Shown here: positions 54,526-62,750 of the stretch, in pieces
How the letters are laid out: the number at the start of each line of letters is the position of its first letter
Numbering within the stretch: the first letter of the stretch is position 1
NCBI RefSeq assembly: GCF_001673535.1
Contig: NZ_LZLY01000048.1
Location: 1-64,000, forward strand
Reading direction: 5' to 3'
DNA from: Mycobacterium sp. 1081908.1
GTDB taxonomy: Bacteria > Actinomycetota > Actinomycetes > Mycobacteriales > Mycobacteriaceae
Length of the DNA: 64,000 nucleotides
Notes under the pieces: model-generated
Told to the model about the DNA's origin: nothing
The model's database searches: none
The model's input: the letters and a program-made list of their open reading frames with translations, nothing else
Program-made: the position numbers and the translations under genes

Positions 54526-54825
54526 TCAGCCCGCAGATGCCGCGTTCGCGGCTTCCGTTGTGGCATAGGACGCCGCGCCCGCGGCCAGCGTGGCGACGAA
54601 CAACTGATGAATCGCCGCCGCCTGAGCGCTCAACGCCTGAAAACGCTGCGCGTGCGCGGCGAAGTGGGCCGCGGTCAGCGCGGAGACCTCGTCGGCGGCG
54701 GCAGGAACGACGCCGACGGTCTGGGCGGCCACCGCGCCATTACCGGCGTTCAACGCGGCGCCGATCGACTGAAGATTGGCGGCGGCCGACGCCAGCTTCT
54801 CCGGATAAGCAGTTACGAAAGACAT
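54526..54825 (-). CDS. PE family protein
   Basis: 99 residues: the classic PE domain with SFVTAYPEKLASAAANLQSI (Pro-Glu at residues 8-9), two helices, and the export motif YATTE near the C-terminus. It lacks a PGRS extension. It forms an operon with the following PPE gene, consistent with a PE/PPE heterodimer. The upstream region is AT-rich. Confidence 0.95.
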   Translation of the reverse strand: MSFVTAYPEKLASAAANLQSIGAALNAGNGAVAAQTVGVVPAAADEVSALTAAHFAAHAQRFQALSAQAAAIHQLFVATLAAGAASYATTEAANAASAG

Positions 54826-55139
54826 GAGGGTGTCCCTTTCGAGGTTTTGTCGTTGGCACGGAACGATATAAACAGCGCGCGACCCATTTGTCGGGCTTTA
54901 ATGAGAGATGGGCTCTGACCTGGCTTTTCCTAGAAAGCTCACGGTGATTCGAATTCTGCTATTCGAAAGTTGTGAATTCGACCGGCCATTTGTCGGAATT
55001 CGGTTAGAACGCAAGCCCATCGCGCCGCGGAATATGAGCCCGATTTGAATTATCGGCTATAGAAGAATATTCGTCAGCCTGAGTGTATGGATTCCGTAGG
55101 GATTGACGGCGGCGAGACCGGTTCCGCCGAAATGCACGC
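54826..55139. promoter_or_regulatory. AT-rich region upstream of the PE/PPE operon
   Basis: 314 bp without a gene, clearly lower in GC than the genome. It contains an 8-nt inverted repeat TCGAATTC/GAATTCGA (54949-54956 and 54974-54981), and a loosely repeated CCATTTGTCGG (near 54877 and 54986). These are promoter or operator candidates for the PE/PPE pair. The composition shift supports foreign origin or strong regulatory use. Confidence 0.5.
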
Positions 55140-55358
55140 TCAGAGGTCCGCACCCTCGGCCAAGTAGGTGACTCGATACCAACGCCCAGGCGGCGTCAGC
55201 CGCGTGTCGTAGCTCTCGGTCGCGGTCACCGACTCCAGGCGGACGTCCGTCAGATGCGGGTTCTGAACGCGAACATGGTCTTCGAGCGCCGCGTCCAGCG
55301 CGCCGCCGGTGAGAGTCACATCCGCGAGGGCCCTGCCCTCGTACCTCGTCCAAGTCAC
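55140..55358 (-). CDS. Small hypothetical protein downstream of the TetR gene
   Basis: 72 residues, soluble, with no recognised family. Sequence segments TWTRYEGRALADVTLTGG and RWYRVTYLAEGADL suggest a small beta-rich fold. GTG start with GAGG close upstream, 19 nt after the TetR stop, so it is probably co-transcribed with it. Function unknown. Confidence 0.6.
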   Translation of the reverse strand: MTWTRYEGRALADVTLTGGALDAALEDHVRVQNPHLTDVRLESVTATESYDTRLTPPGRWYRVTYLAEGADL

Positions 55359-55377
55359 GCCTCACATCCTTGCTGCC

Positions 55378-55920
55378 TCATCCGGTGGAACCGAGGAAGC
55401 GTTGAATCAGGGCGCGTTCGGCGGCCGGGTCTTTGACTGGCCAGAACCACAGCGCCAGGAAGACGCGAATCAGCCACTGCGCGGCCAGCGGGTCGTCGTT
55501 GTCGGGGCCGAGCATCTCGGCGGCCAACGCGGTGACAGTGGGCGAGCTGATGACCCACTCGCTGACAGGATTCGCGTGTATCGACTGCATGAGCTGGGCC
55601 AGCGGATCCGACCGCAGTCGTTGTAGCGCGAGGATCGTGGCGGTCACCACGCGCTCGGGGCCCCTGAGGTCCTTGATGACTTCCCGCGTGGCGTCGACGA
55701 TGCGAGCGGCCTGGATAGCGACGACGGCGTCGCGGATGGCCGTCTTGCCGCCGGCGTGCCGGTAGATCGTCGCGGGCGAGCAGTGCACCCTGGCCGCCAA
55801 GGCTTCGATCGTGAAGCCCTCGTACCCCTTGCGGGAGATGAGATCGGCGGCGGCGGTGTAAATCCGTTCGGTGGCCTCGCTACGGCGGTCGCGTCCCACC
55901 AACCAGTCGTCGCGCGGCAT
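55378..55920 (-). CDS. TetR-family transcriptional regulator
   Basis: About 180 residues. The N-terminal helix-turn-helix is clear: ERIYTAAADLISRKGYEGFT then AALAARVHCSPATIYRHAG. The C-terminal ligand domain is helical and Trp-rich at the end (LIRVFLALWFWPVKDP). ATG at 55920 was chosen; a GTG at 55938 adds six residues, and neither has a strong ribosome site. It is divergent from the P450 gene, so it probably represses that gene and itself through the palindrome in between. Confidence 0.9.
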   Translation of the reverse strand: MPRDDWLVGRDRRSEATERIYTAAADLISRKGYEGFTIEALAARVHCSPATIYRHAGGKTAIRDAVVAIQAARIVDATREVIKDLRGPERVVTATILALQRLRSDPLAQLMQSIHANPVSEWVISSPTVTALAAEMLGPDNDDPLAAQWLIRVFLALWFWPVKDPAAERALIQRFLGSTG

Positions 55921-55961
55921 CCACCCATGCTCCACCACAACGCAGCCCGTAGAAATACTTC

Positions 55962-55974
55962 TCTCACGTTGAGA
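55962..55974. promoter_or_regulatory. Candidate TetR operator between the regulator and P450 genes
   Basis: TCTCACGTTGAGA has 5-nt inverted arms (TCTCA/TGAGA) around CGT. A second TTCTCA at 55990-55995 mirrors TGAGAA at 55970-55975. Placement in the 196-bp divergent gap near the TetR start is typical for autoregulation. Confidence 0.45.
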
Positions 55975-56116
55975 ATTTTCCAGGCCGATTTCTCAGGCTA
56001 ATGCGCTGCTGGCAAGAGGTGGGCGCAGCCGCGCTCGACCGGCGCCGGGCGCCATCGCCCCTCAACATCGCCTGGTCCCATTGACGTCGCTGGTTGATCG
56101 CGTCGAGCCTTGACGC

Positions 56117-57331
56117 ATGCCCGTCCTGGACAGACCGATCGAGCTCCTCGGCGCCGAGGCGCTACAAGATCCGTACGCGCTGTATGACCGCATGCGCGGC
56201 GAACTGCCGGTGCAGCGCATCGGCGACTCCGTCTTCTACGCCGTATGCGGCTGGGACGCGGTCCAGGAGGCGGTCGAGCGCGTGGACGACTTCTCGTCAA
56301 ACCTCACCGCCACCCTGGTTTTCCAGGAGGACGGCACCGTTACCCCGTTCGACATGGGGCCGGCCGGAGGCGCCGCCCACGCGCTGGCCACCGCGGACGA
56401 TCCGGCGCACGCGGTGCATCGCAAGATTCTGTTGCCGCATTTGTCGGCCAAGCGGGTGCGGATCATCGAGGAGTTCGCTGCCGCCACCGCCGACCGGTTG
56501 TGGGAGCAGAACCTGCGAGACGGCCAGATCGAATGGATGGGCGCCATCGCCAACCGGCTGCCGATGATGGTGGTCGCGCAACTTCTTGGCCTGCCCCATG
56601 ACGACGTCGACAAACTCATTCGACTGGGCTATGCCACCACCACGCTCCTCGACGGGATCGTCACCTCCGAACAACTCGAAGGGGCGTTCGCGGCCGCGCT
56701 GGAACTGTCCGGGTATGTCACGGAGCATTTCGAAAAGGCAAGCGGCAGCGGCGAACACGGCCTGATCGCCGACCTGGCGGCGCGCTGTGCGTCGGGGGAA
56801 CTCGACCAATTACCGGCAATGGGCATCATGATGACGCTCTTCAGCGCCGCCGGAGAATCGACGGCGTCGCTCCTGGGCAGCGCCGCGTGGATACTGGCCG
56901 ATCGCCCCGCGATCCAAAGCCGGCTCCGTGAAAAGCCGGAATTGCTAGGCCCTTTCATCGAGGAGACGCTGCGCCTCGAGTCGCCGTTCCGCGGCCATTA
57001 CCGGCACGTGTGGCGCGACACCACGCTGGCCGGGGTCGAGATGCCGGCCGATTCCCACCTGCTGCTGATGTGGGGAGCGGCCAACCGCGACCCGGCGCAC
57101 TTCGACGCCCCGAACGAATTCCGCCTGGATCGCGCCGGTGCCAAGGGTCACCTGGCGTTCGGCAAGGGCGTGCACTTTTGCGTGGGCGCCGCGCTGGCCC
57201 GCCTCGAAGCACAAATCGTGTTGCGCAAGTTATTGGAGCGCACCGCCTGGATCGAGGCGATCGACGTCGGCGACTGGCTGCCGAGCATCCTGGTCCGGCG
57301 CCGCAAAAGCCTGCGGTTGGCGGTCAGCTGA
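56117..57331 (+). CDS. Cytochrome P450
   Basis: 404 residues, soluble bacterial class. The I-helix oxygen-activation motif is AAGESTAS (~246), the K-helix ExxR is EETLRLESP (~282), and the heme-binding loop is FGKGVHFCVG with Cys at ~355. It needs ferredoxin and a reductase, neither of which is encoded nearby. Likely hydroxylates a lipid or secondary metabolite under control of the divergent TetR. Not present at this place in M. tuberculosis. It ends 3 nt from the convergent cwsA. Confidence 0.95.
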   Translation: MPVLDRPIELLGAEALQDPYALYDRMRGELPVQRIGDSVFYAVCGWDAVQEAVERVDDFSSNLTATLVFQEDGTVTPFDMGPAGGAAHALATADDPAHAVHRKILLPHLSAKRVRIIEEFAAATADRLWEQNLRDGQIEWMGAIANRLPMMVVAQLLGLPHDDVDKLIRLGYATTTLLDGIVTSEQLEGAFAAALELSGYVTEHFEKASGSGEHGLIADLAARCASGELDQLPAMGIMMTLFSAAGESTASLLGSAAWILADRPAIQSRLREKPELLGPFIEETLRLESPFRGHYRHVWRDTTLAGVEMPADSHLLLMWGAANRDPAHFDAPNEFRLDRAGAKGHLAFGKGVHFCVGAALARLEAQIVLRKLLERTAWIEAIDVGDWLPSILVRRRKSLRLAVS

Positions 57332-57334
57332 CGA

Positions 57335-57769
57335 TCACGGGCGCGGCTGCACGTCCACGCTCGGCGGCCGCGGCGACGGCTCCTCGCCGCCGGCGCGCAT
57401 CGAACGCCGGACGACGCTGAACGCGACGGCGCCGCCCGCCAGGACCACGACGGCGGCCCCGGCGATCACCCAGGGCCGCGGCTTGCGGCGCTGCGCCCGG
57501 CGCGCCTGCTGCAGCGCCTGAGGCAGCCCGGAGACCACCTCCTGGGCGGCGGCCAGCTCCTGCGCGAGTGTTTCTTGGGCAGCGGCGATTTCGCGCGCGA
57601 GCCGGCCCTCGCGGTAACGGCGACGAAGCCCCGACGCGGTCGACTGCGCGCCGTGGACGCTCAGCCCGACGACTCCCCGGGTGACGTCGACCGGTCCCAC
57701 CGCCGAGTAGGTCAGTCCGCGGGCCAGTCGCTCCCGTGGGGTCAGCCGAGTTTCCGTCTTCGCGCTCAT
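57335..57769 (-). CDS. cwsA: Cell wall synthesis protein CwsA (Rv0008c type)
   Basis: 144 residues. A cytosolic N-terminal part ([20 protein letters not shown]), a helical coiled segment ([19 protein letters not shown]) and one C-terminal membrane helix ([20 protein letters not shown]) with a short outside tail. In M. tuberculosis it interacts with CrgA and Wag31 in pole and septum growth. ATG at 57769 follows AAGGG. Convergent with the inserted P450, divergent from ppiA. Confidence 0.92.
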   Translation of the reverse strand: MSAKTETRLTPRERLARGLTYSAVGPVDVTRGVVGLSVHGAQSTASGLRRRYREGRLAREIAAAQETLAQELAAAQEVVSGLPQALQQARRAQRRKPRPWVIAGAAVVVLAGGAVAFSVVRRSMRAGGEEPSPRPPSVDVQPRP

Positions 57770-57886
57770 CTGCCGCCCTTCTGTCCGCTCGTGCGATGCC
57801 TCATCAGACTGCCATCGGTGGGCCACGCCCGGCCCCATTTGTGCGCGCCCGGGTTTCGGTACCGGGTGCGTACGAGGTCGCGCGTA

Positions 57887-58435
57887 ATGGCAGACTCTAG
57901 CCCCGTGACTAACAGCCCCATTCAGACCGCCACCGCAACGCTGCACACCAACCGCGGAGACATCAAGGTCGCCCTGTTCGGAAACCACGCGCCCAAGACC
58001 GTCGCCAACTTCGTCGGCCTGGCCCAGGGGACCAAGGAGTACTCGACCCAGAACGCGTCGGGCGGGCCGTCGGGCCCGTTCTACGACGGCGCGGTCTTTC
58101 ACAGGGTGATCAGGGGCTTCATGATCCAGGGCGGCGATCCGACCGGTACGGGCCGCGGCGGGCCGGGCTACAAGTTCGCCGACGAGTTCCACCCTGAGCT
58201 GCAGTTCGACAAGCCCTACCTGCTGGCGATGGCGAACGCGGGCCCGGGCACCAACGGTTCGCAGTTCTTCATCACCGTCGCCCAGACGCCGCACCTGAAC
58301 CGGCGCCACACGATCTTCGGCGAAGTGACCGACCCCGATTCGCAAAAGGTGGTCGACGCGATCGCGACGACGGCGACCGACGGCAACGACCGCCCCACCG
58401 AGGCCGTCGTCATCGAGTCGATCACGATCTCCTAG
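57887..58435 (+). CDS. ppiA: Peptidyl-prolyl cis-trans isomerase PpiA (cyclophilin)
   Basis: 182 residues, identical in length to M. tuberculosis PpiA. Cyclophilin active-site segments are [36 protein letters not shown] and HTIFGEV. The ATG at 57887 gives the conserved start [10 protein letters not shown]. No clear signal peptide, so cytosolic action is the simplest reading. Confidence 0.96.
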   Translation: MADSSPVTNSPIQTATATLHTNRGDIKVALFGNHAPKTVANFVGLAQGTKEYSTQNASGGPSGPFYDGAVFHRVIRGFMIQGGDPTGTGRGGPGYKFADEFHPELQFDKPYLLAMANAGPGTNGSQFFITVAQTPHLNRRHTIFGEVTDPDSQKVVDAIATTATDGNDRPTEAVVIESITIS

Positions 58436-58447
58436 GGCGGCGCCCGC

Positions 58448-58873
58448 TCAGCGCCGGTTACCACCCGCGTAGCCGGCGTCGGTCAGCGCGTCGAGCACCT
58501 TCAACGGGTCGGTCCCGAGGTCCCAGCGGGACAAGATGATCAACCCACCGTTGACCGTTTCGACCTCGAGCAACCGCACGGTGCGCGCGTGACGGCGGAA
58601 TTCGGTGATCCGGATGATCTTGATGTCGGAGTGCCGCAATACCTGCGTCCGGAACCAGCCCCGCAGCGCCAGGCCGGCCGGGGTAATTGCCAGCTTCGGG
58701 CGCGCGCGCCACGTCATGCCCGCAAACAAGATCAACCCCGCCGCGGCAATCCCGGTCAAAATGCGGCCGGGGGCGTCTGTGACTAGGGTCACACTCGCGA
58801 TAGCCATCAAAACGCCGACAGCCCCACAACCTGCGATTCCGGTCGCGGGCGGCGCCCATTGTGTTTGCTGCAT
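58448..58873 (-). CDS. PH-domain-like membrane protein (Rv0010c type)
   Basis: 141 residues, the same length as the M. tuberculosis protein. Two membrane helices in the first ~55 residues (GCGAVGVLMAIASVTLVTDA, ILTGIAAAGLILFAGMTW), then a small beta domain (ALRGWFRTQVLRHSDIKIIR) of the bacterial PH type. Function unknown; conserved beside ppiA and crgA. A perfect DnaA box and a palindrome lie just upstream. Confidence 0.9.
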   Translation of the reverse strand: MQQTQWAPPATGIAGCGAVGVLMAIASVTLVTDAPGRILTGIAAAGLILFAGMTWRARPKLAITPAGLALRGWFRTQVLRHSDIKIIRITEFRRHARTVRLLEVETVNGGLIILSRWDLGTDPLKVLDALTDAGYAGGNRR

Positions 58874-58908
58874 GGGCGGCCTAACCCCTCCCACCACTGC
58901 CAATGCGC

Positions 58909-58917
58909 TTATCCACA
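58909..58917 (+). promoter_or_regulatory. Perfect DnaA box upstream of the Rv0010c-type gene
   Basis: TTATCCACA, a full match to the DnaA box consensus, 36 nt before the minus-strand gene start; a near-box (complement TTATCCCCA) lies at 58932-58940. It is about 15 kb from oriC and may link expression of this gene to replication state or titrate DnaA. Confidence 0.55.
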
Positions 58918-58939
58918 AGCGCTATCAACAGTGGGGATA

Positions 58940-58957
58940 AATCACACGCGTGTGATT
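58940..58957. promoter_or_regulatory. Perfect 18-bp palindrome between crgA and the Rv0010c-type gene
   Basis: AATCACACGCGTGTGATT is its own reverse complement. It is 67 nt before the start of the downstream minus-strand gene and 71 nt after the crgA stop. Length and symmetry suit a dimeric repressor operator (GntR-like spacing); no nearby regulator gene is obvious. Confidence 0.6.
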
Positions 58958-59028
58958 GGCCGGTCGCGACGTTGCTGAGCCAGTTACAGGAACACCCCAA
59001 GATGAATTCATAACCTCGCCGGGGTTGG

Positions 59029-59310
59029 TCAGTGCCAGCGCATCGTGAGCAACAGCCCGGTGATCATGAAAGCGAACGCGATCGCGTAGTTCCACGGGCC
59101 GAGTTGCGCCATCCAGTTCAGGGCGGCCGGCGCCTGGCTTCCGACGGCCGCCAATTGGAACACCATCAGCCAGACGAGTCCGATCAACATGAGGCCGACA
59201 AACAGGCAAACGAACCACACGCTGGACGGTCCGACCTTCACTTTCACCGGGGTGCGGCTGACCGCGCTGACGGTGAAGTCGTTCTTCTTACGGACCTTCG
59301 ACTTGGGCAT
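59029..59310 (-). CDS. crgA: Cell division protein CrgA
   Basis: 93 residues: basic N-terminus ([15 protein letters not shown]) and two membrane helices ([20 protein letters not shown] and [16 protein letters not shown]) with a short loop [11 protein letters not shown]. Septal membrane protein that in mycobacteria binds FtsZ, FtsI, FtsQ and CwsA, also encoded in this window. Divergent from the DUF881 gene. Confidence 0.96.
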   Translation of the reverse strand: MPKSKVRKKNDFTVSAVSRTPVKVKVGPSSVWFVCLFVGLMLIGLVWLMVFQLAAVGSQAPAALNWMAQLGPWNYAIAFAFMITGLLLTMRWH

Positions 59311-59431
59311 TTGAATACCTCGGCATTACCTGAACGACGGGACGGGATGCGACGATAACGGTGGCAGCTGCACGCATAGCTCGGATACGAGACTAACTCA
59401 CCTGGCACGGTGACCAGGAAATGGAGACTCG

Positions 59432-60175
59432 ATGATGGACACGCGCCGCTCACCATGGCGCTTCGGGGTCCCGCTGGTCTGCCTGTTGGCTGGGTTGCTG
59501 CTCGCCGCCACGCACGGGGTCTCCGGCGGGGCCGAAATCCGGCGCAGCGATGCGCCGCGCCTGGTCGACCTGGTGCGCGAGGCCCAGTCGTCGGTCGATC
59601 GCCTGCGCGCCCAGCGCGACGAGCTGGCCAACAAGATCGACTCCGCGCACGGCCGGTCCACGGATGCGGCGCTCAAGGCGATGCTGCGGCGCTCGGCCGA
59701 GCTGGCCGGCGAGGCGGGCATGGACCCGGTGCACGGGCCGGGTCTGGTCGTGACCCTGCAGGACGCACAGCGCGACGCCAACGGCCGCTTCCCCCGCGAC
59801 GCATCGCCCGACGATCTGGTCGTGCACCAGCAGGACATCCAGGCCGTCCTCAACGCGTTGTGGAGCGCCGGCGCCGAGGCGATCCAGATGCAGGACCAGC
59901 GGATCATCGCGACGTCGGTGCCGCGCTGCGTCGGCAACACGCTGCTGCTCAACGGGCGTACCTACAGCCCGCCCTACACGATCACCGCGATCGGTGACGC
60001 GGCGGCCATGCAGGCCGCCCTGGCCGCCGCTCCCCTGGTCGTCCTCTACAAGCAGTACGTGGTCCGGTTCGGCCTCGGGTATCGCGAAGAGGTCAAGCCC
60101 GACGTACGGATCGCCGGGCATTCCGAACCGGTCCGGACGCACTTCGCGCAGCCGGCGGGTCCGGTGGGGTACTGA
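59432..60175 (+). CDS. DUF881 membrane-anchored protein (Rv0012 type)
   Basis: 247 residues. One N-terminal membrane anchor (GVPLVCLLAGLLLAATHGVS), a coiled-coil stretch (LVREAQSSVDRLRAQRDELA) and the DUF881 domain (HGPGLVVTLQDAQRDANGR, DLVVHQQDIQAVLNALWSAG). Often found near division genes; exact role unknown. Starts downstream of the divergent crgA and is followed by trpG after 21 nt. Confidence 0.92.
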   Translation: MMDTRRSPWRFGVPLVCLLAGLLLAATHGVSGGAEIRRSDAPRLVDLVREAQSSVDRLRAQRDELANKIDSAHGRSTDAALKAMLRRSAELAGEAGMDPVHGPGLVVTLQDAQRDANGRFPRDASPDDLVVHQQDIQAVLNALWSAGAEAIQMQDQRIIATSVPRCVGNTLLLNGRTYSPPYTITAIGDAAAMQAALAAAPLVVLYKQYVVRFGLGYREEVKPDVRIAGHSEPVRTHFAQPAGPVGY

Positions 60176-60196
60176 GCCGGACGGTAACCTGACACG

Positions 60197-60895
60197 ATGC
60201 GGATCCTGGTCGTCGACAACTACGACAGCTTCGTGTTCAACCTGGTGCAGTACCTCGGCCAGCTCGGCGTCGAGGCCGACGTCTGGCGCAACGACGACGA
60301 CCGTCTCTCGGACCAGACGGCCGTCGCGGCGCAGTTCGACGGCGTGCTGCTCAGCCCCGGGCCGGGCACCCCGGAACGCGCGGGCGCGTCGATCGGGCTG
60401 GTTCGCGCGTGCGCCGAGCAGCGCACCCCGCTGCTGGGGGTCTGCCTCGGACACCAGGCGATCGGGGTGGCGTTCGGCGCCACCGTGGACCGCGCCCCGG
60501 AGTTGTTGCACGGCAAGACGAGCAGCGTGCTTCACGCCAATGTTGGTGTGCTGCAGGGACTTCCGGATCCATTCACGGCGACCCGGTACCACTCGCTGAC
60601 GATCCTGCCGGAGTCGCTGCCGGCGGCGCTGGAGGTGACGGCCCGCACCCGCAGCGGTGTGATCATGGGCGTGCGCCACACCGACCTGCCGATCCACGGC
60701 GTCCAGTTCCACCCGGAGTCGATCCTCACCGAGGGCGGGCACCGCATGCTGGCGAACTGGCTTGGGTACTGCGGCTGGACGCACGACGACATGCTGGTGC
60801 GCCGCCTGGAGAACGAGGTCCGCGCCGCGGTCCGGCCCTATTTCCCGGACGCCGAGACCGGCGCGGCGGGAGCTACTGGCCGAACTTCAGCGTGA
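60197..60895 (+). CDS. trpG: Glutamine amidotransferase subunit TrpG/PabA
   Basis: 232 residues. The class I triad is visible: nucleophile Cys in GVCLGHQAIG and His-Glu in QFHPESILTEGG. N-terminus ILVVDNYDSFVFNLVQYLG is diagnostic. It supplies ammonia to anthranilate synthase (tryptophan) and perhaps aminodeoxychorismate synthase (folate). Its end overlaps the convergent pknB by 23 nt. Confidence 0.95.
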   Translation: MRILVVDNYDSFVFNLVQYLGQLGVEADVWRNDDDRLSDQTAVAAQFDGVLLSPGPGTPERAGASIGLVRACAEQRTPLLGVCLGHQAIGVAFGATVDRAPELLHGKTSSVLHANVGVLQGLPDPFTATRYHSLTILPESLPAALEVTARTRSGVIMGVRHTDLPIHGVQFHPESILTEGGHRMLANWLGYCGWTHDDMLVRRLENEVRAAVRPYFPDAETGAAGATGRTSA

Positions 60896-62750
60896 TGATC
60901 CCGTCCCGGTTGCAACCGGCCCCGGCGGGCGGGTTCTGATAGACCACCCGGTGGGACTGGGAGCCGCCGGCGTCGACGTCGGGTCCCTTGTCCAGCCCCC
61001 CGGTCCAGCCCAGCGCCCGCAACCGCGGTTCGGCGTCCGTCCAGAACATGCCGGTCAGGTCCGGCATCAGGAACTGGTTGCCCTTGGACACCTGAATTTC
61101 GATGATCGAGTCCACCGGAACCATCTGGCCCTTGGGCGGATTCGTGCCGATCACCTCACCGGCGGGCCGGGGGCTGTCGACCTGCGTCTGGGTGACTTTG
61201 GTGAAGCCGTAGACCGTGAGGTTCTTTTGCGCGATGTCGACGGTCTGGCCGGCGACGTCGGGGACCTGCTTGTTTTCCGGCCCGGAGCCGACGATGACGG
61301 TGATCACGTTCGTGATCGCCGACGTCTGGTTGGCCGGCGGGTTGGTCCCGATGACCTTGCCCAGCAGCTCCGGCGTTGACGGGGAGTTCGCCTGCTTGAA
61401 CTTGGTGAAGCCCGCGGTCTTCAGCTTGGTGACCGCGTCGCTGTAGCTCAGCGAGGAGACGTCGGGCACCTCGCGCTGCTCGGGGCCGGTCGAGACGTTG
61501 ATGGTGATCTCGTCGCCGGCGCTCACCGACGCGTTGGCGGCGGGGTCGGTGCTGATGACATGGTCGGGCGGAACCGTCGAGTCGGGCTTCTGCAGGGTGC
61601 GCGTCTTGAAGCCCCGGTTCTGCAGCGCGGCGATGGCGTCGGCGGACACCTGGCCGCGCATGTCGGGCACCTGGACGTCGCGGGTGCTGCCGCCGAACGT
61701 GTTGAAGGCGATGACCACGACGATGGTCAGCACCGCCAGCACGGCGACCGCGACGACCCAGCGGCCGATGGAGCCGCCGGCGCGGTCGCCGTCGGTGTCG
61801 TCCAGCGCCTGGCGTGGCAGCGGGTCGGTGCGCGGCCCGTGACCGGGGCCCGTGGAGGACAGGAACGAACTGCGCTCGGCGTCGGTGAGCACCTTGGGCG
61901 CTTCGGGGGGCTCGCCGTTGTGCACCCGGACCAGGTCGGCGCGCATCTCCGCCGCGGTCTGGTACCGGTTCTCCGGGTTCTTGGCCAGCGCCTTGAGCAC
62001 CACGGCGTCGAGGTCGGCGGAGATGCCCTCGTGCCGTTTCGACGGCGGTACCGGATCCTCGCGGACATGCTGGTACGCGACCGCGACGGGCGAGTCACCC
62101 GTGAAAGGCGGTTCGCCGGTGAGGATTTCGTACAGGACGCAGCCCAGCGAATAGACGTCGGACCGGGCGTCGACGGAATCCCCGCGGGCCTGCTCGGGTG
62201 ACAGGTACTGGGCCGTCCCGATCACGGCGGCGGTCTGGGTGACGCTGTTTCCGCTGTCGGCGATCGCGCGCGCGATGCCGAAGTCCATCACCTTCACCGC
62301 GTTGGTGCTGCTGATCATGATGTTCGCCGGCTTGACGTCGCGGTGGATGATGCCGTTCTGATGGCTGAAGTTCAGCGCCTGGCAGGCGTCGGCGATGATC
62401 TCGATGGCGCGCCGGGGCGGCAGCGGGCCGTCGGTGTGCACGATGTCGCGCAGGGTGACGCCGTCGACGTACTCCATCACGATGTAGGGCAGCGGGCCGG
62501 TGGGTGTTTCCGCCTCACCGGTGTCGTACACCGCGACGATGGACGGGTGGTTCAGCGCCGCGGCGTTTTGCGCCTCGCGCCGGAAGCGCAGGTAAAAGCT
62601 CGGATCGCGGGCAAGGTCAGCGCGCAGCACCTTCACCGCGACGTCGCGGTGCAAGCGGACGTCGCGGGCCAGATGAACTTCGGACATGCCCCCGAAACCG
62701 AGGATCTCGCCGAGCTCATAGCGGTCGGACAGGTGCTGCGGGGTGGTCAT
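60873..62750 (-). CDS. pknB: Serine/threonine kinase PknB with four PASTA domains
   Basis: 625 residues. The kinase domain has the Gly loop GFGGMSEVH, catalytic [11 protein letters not shown] (MDFGIARA) and an activation loop with the two autophosphorylation Thr ([18 protein letters not shown]). One membrane helix at ~332-352 leads to four PASTA repeats that sense muropeptides or lipid II. Essential regulator of growth and division; known targets include CwlM, MurJ and GarA. Overlaps pknA by ATGA. Confidence 0.98.
   Translation of the reverse strand: MTTPQHLSDRYELGEILGFGGMSEVHLARDVRLHRDVAVKVLRADLARDPSFYLRFRREAQNAAALNHPSIVAVYDTGEAETPTGPLPYIVMEYVDGVTLRDIVHTDGPLPPRRAIEIIADACQALNFSHQNGIIHRDVKPANIMISSTNAVKVMDFGIARAIADSGNSVTQTAAVIGTAQYLSPEQARGDSVDARSDVYSLGCVLYEILTGEPPFTGDSPVAVAYQHVREDPVPPSKRHEGISADLDAVVLKALAKNPENRYQTAAEMRADLVRVHNGEPPEAPKVLTDAERSSFLSSTGPGHGPRTDPLPRQALDDTDGDRAGGSIGRWVVAVAVLAVLTIVVVIAFNTFGGSTRDVQVPDMRGQVSADAIAALQNRGFKTRTLQKPDSTVPPDHVISTDPAANASVSAGDEITINVSTGPEQREVPDVSSLSYSDAVTKLKTAGFTKFKQANSPSTPELLGKVIGTNPPANQTSAITNVITVIVGSGPENKQVPDVAGQTVDIAQKNLTVYGFTKVTQTQVDSPRPAGEVIGTNPPKGQMVPVDSIIEIQVSKGNQFLMPDLTGMFWTDAEPRLRALGWTGGLDKGPDVDAGGSQSHRVVYQNPPAGAGCNRDGIITLKFGQ

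Noticed and set aside
53356..54825. Assigning the second PE/PPE pair to ESX-2
   Set aside because: It is 40 kb away and the SVP subfamily is normally an ESX-5 client; no evidence ties it to ESX-2.
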